From assembly GCA_902782895.1 (NCBI GenBank), contig CACZPA010000100.1:1-5842 (forward strand): DNA of 5,842 nucleotides. The letters are read 5' to 3'. This DNA is from an uncultured Eubacteriales bacterium. GTDB taxonomy: Bacteria > Bacillota > Clostridia > Lachnospirales > Bianqueaceae. The translations under genes and the position numbers were made by a program. Every line of letters starts with the position of its first letter. The first letter of the stretch is position 1. The notes below the pieces were generated by a model. That model saw only the letters and a program-made list of their open reading frames with translations, did no database searches and was not told the DNA's origin. Below, piece by piece: positions 5,796 through 5,842 of this stretch.

Positions 5796-5842
5796 ATGGA
5801 AGAATATAATGATTCAATCTGCATTAAATCAGCGGAAACGGA
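5796..5842 (+). CDS. Probable start of a further gene, cut by the window edge
   Basis: An ATG at 5796 opens a frame (MEEYNDSICIKSAET...) that stays open to the right edge, giving only 15 complete codons. GGGGA at 5786-5790 lies five bases before it and could be the ribosome binding site. It is 50 bases after the acetyltransferase stop on the same strand with no terminator between, so it could be the fourth gene of the plus-strand operon. The fragment is too short to identify. An alternative is that this AT-rich stretch (with TATAAT at 5805-5810) is a promoter for a gene further right. Confidence 0.45.
   Translation, partial: MEEYNDSICIKSAET

Noticed and set aside
5260..5817. Minus-strand open frame of 185 residues opposite the acetyltransferase
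   Set aside because: Shadow of the acetyltransferase, which has clear acetyl-CoA-binding motifs; no good ribosome binding site for the reverse frame was seen.
5746..5842. Transcription terminator after the acetyltransferase
   Set aside because: I looked for a GC-rich stem followed by a T-run and saw none, so the plus-strand operon probably continues beyond the window.

Overview
The window reads as chromosomal DNA of a moderately GC-rich bacterium, most likely a member of the Bacillota (Clostridia or Erysipelotrichia type). The reasons are strong AGGAGG-type ribosome binding sites six to eight bases before most starts, consensus-like sigma-A promoters, and a gene set typical of gut fermenters: an intracellular glycosidase, a mutarotase-like protein and an S9 peptidase. 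This placement is an inference from style; no marker gene is present. Six main protein genes fill almost the whole window, plus the first codons of a probable seventh at the right edge. No RNA gene, insertion sequence, CRISPR array or phage gene is visible.

Left half, minus strand (3186 down to 1). Three genes run leftwards: a 262-residue protein of unknown function with a PD-(D/E)xK nuclease-like residue pattern and a C-terminal winged-helix-like end (3186-2398); a GH27 glycoside hydrolase (2322-1012); and the N-terminal 320 residues of an S9-family peptidase of the acylaminoacyl-peptidase type that runs off the left edge (960-1). The first gene has a good promoter (TTGCAA, 17 bases, TATAAT). 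The GH27 gene may have its own weaker promoter in the 75-base gap. The peptidase follows the GH27 stop by 51 bases.

Right half, plus strand (3361 to 5842). A divergent promoter (TTGAAT, 17 bases, TGATAGAAT) drives an apparent operon: aldose 1-epimerase family protein (3430-4395), inositol monophosphatase family protein (4420-5247), GNAT acetyltransferase (5254-5745), and a probable next gene starting at 5796. Gaps within this set are 24, 6 and 50 bases, and no terminator is visible.

How it may fit together. The GH27 enzyme has no signal peptide, so it should act inside the cell on imported glycosides. One of the two sugar-contacting aspartates usual in alpha-galactosidases is replaced by isoleucine, which points to beta-L-arabinopyranosidase activity. 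The sugar released by a retaining enzyme is a single anomer, which a mutarotase could interconvert, so the divergent epimerase may serve the same pathway. The 3187-3429 region holds both promoters and several inverted repeats and is the natural control point. The items most worth a second look are the GH27 substitution, the nuclease-like orphan protein, and a 24-base near-perfect palindrome at codons 10-17 of the phosphatase gene.
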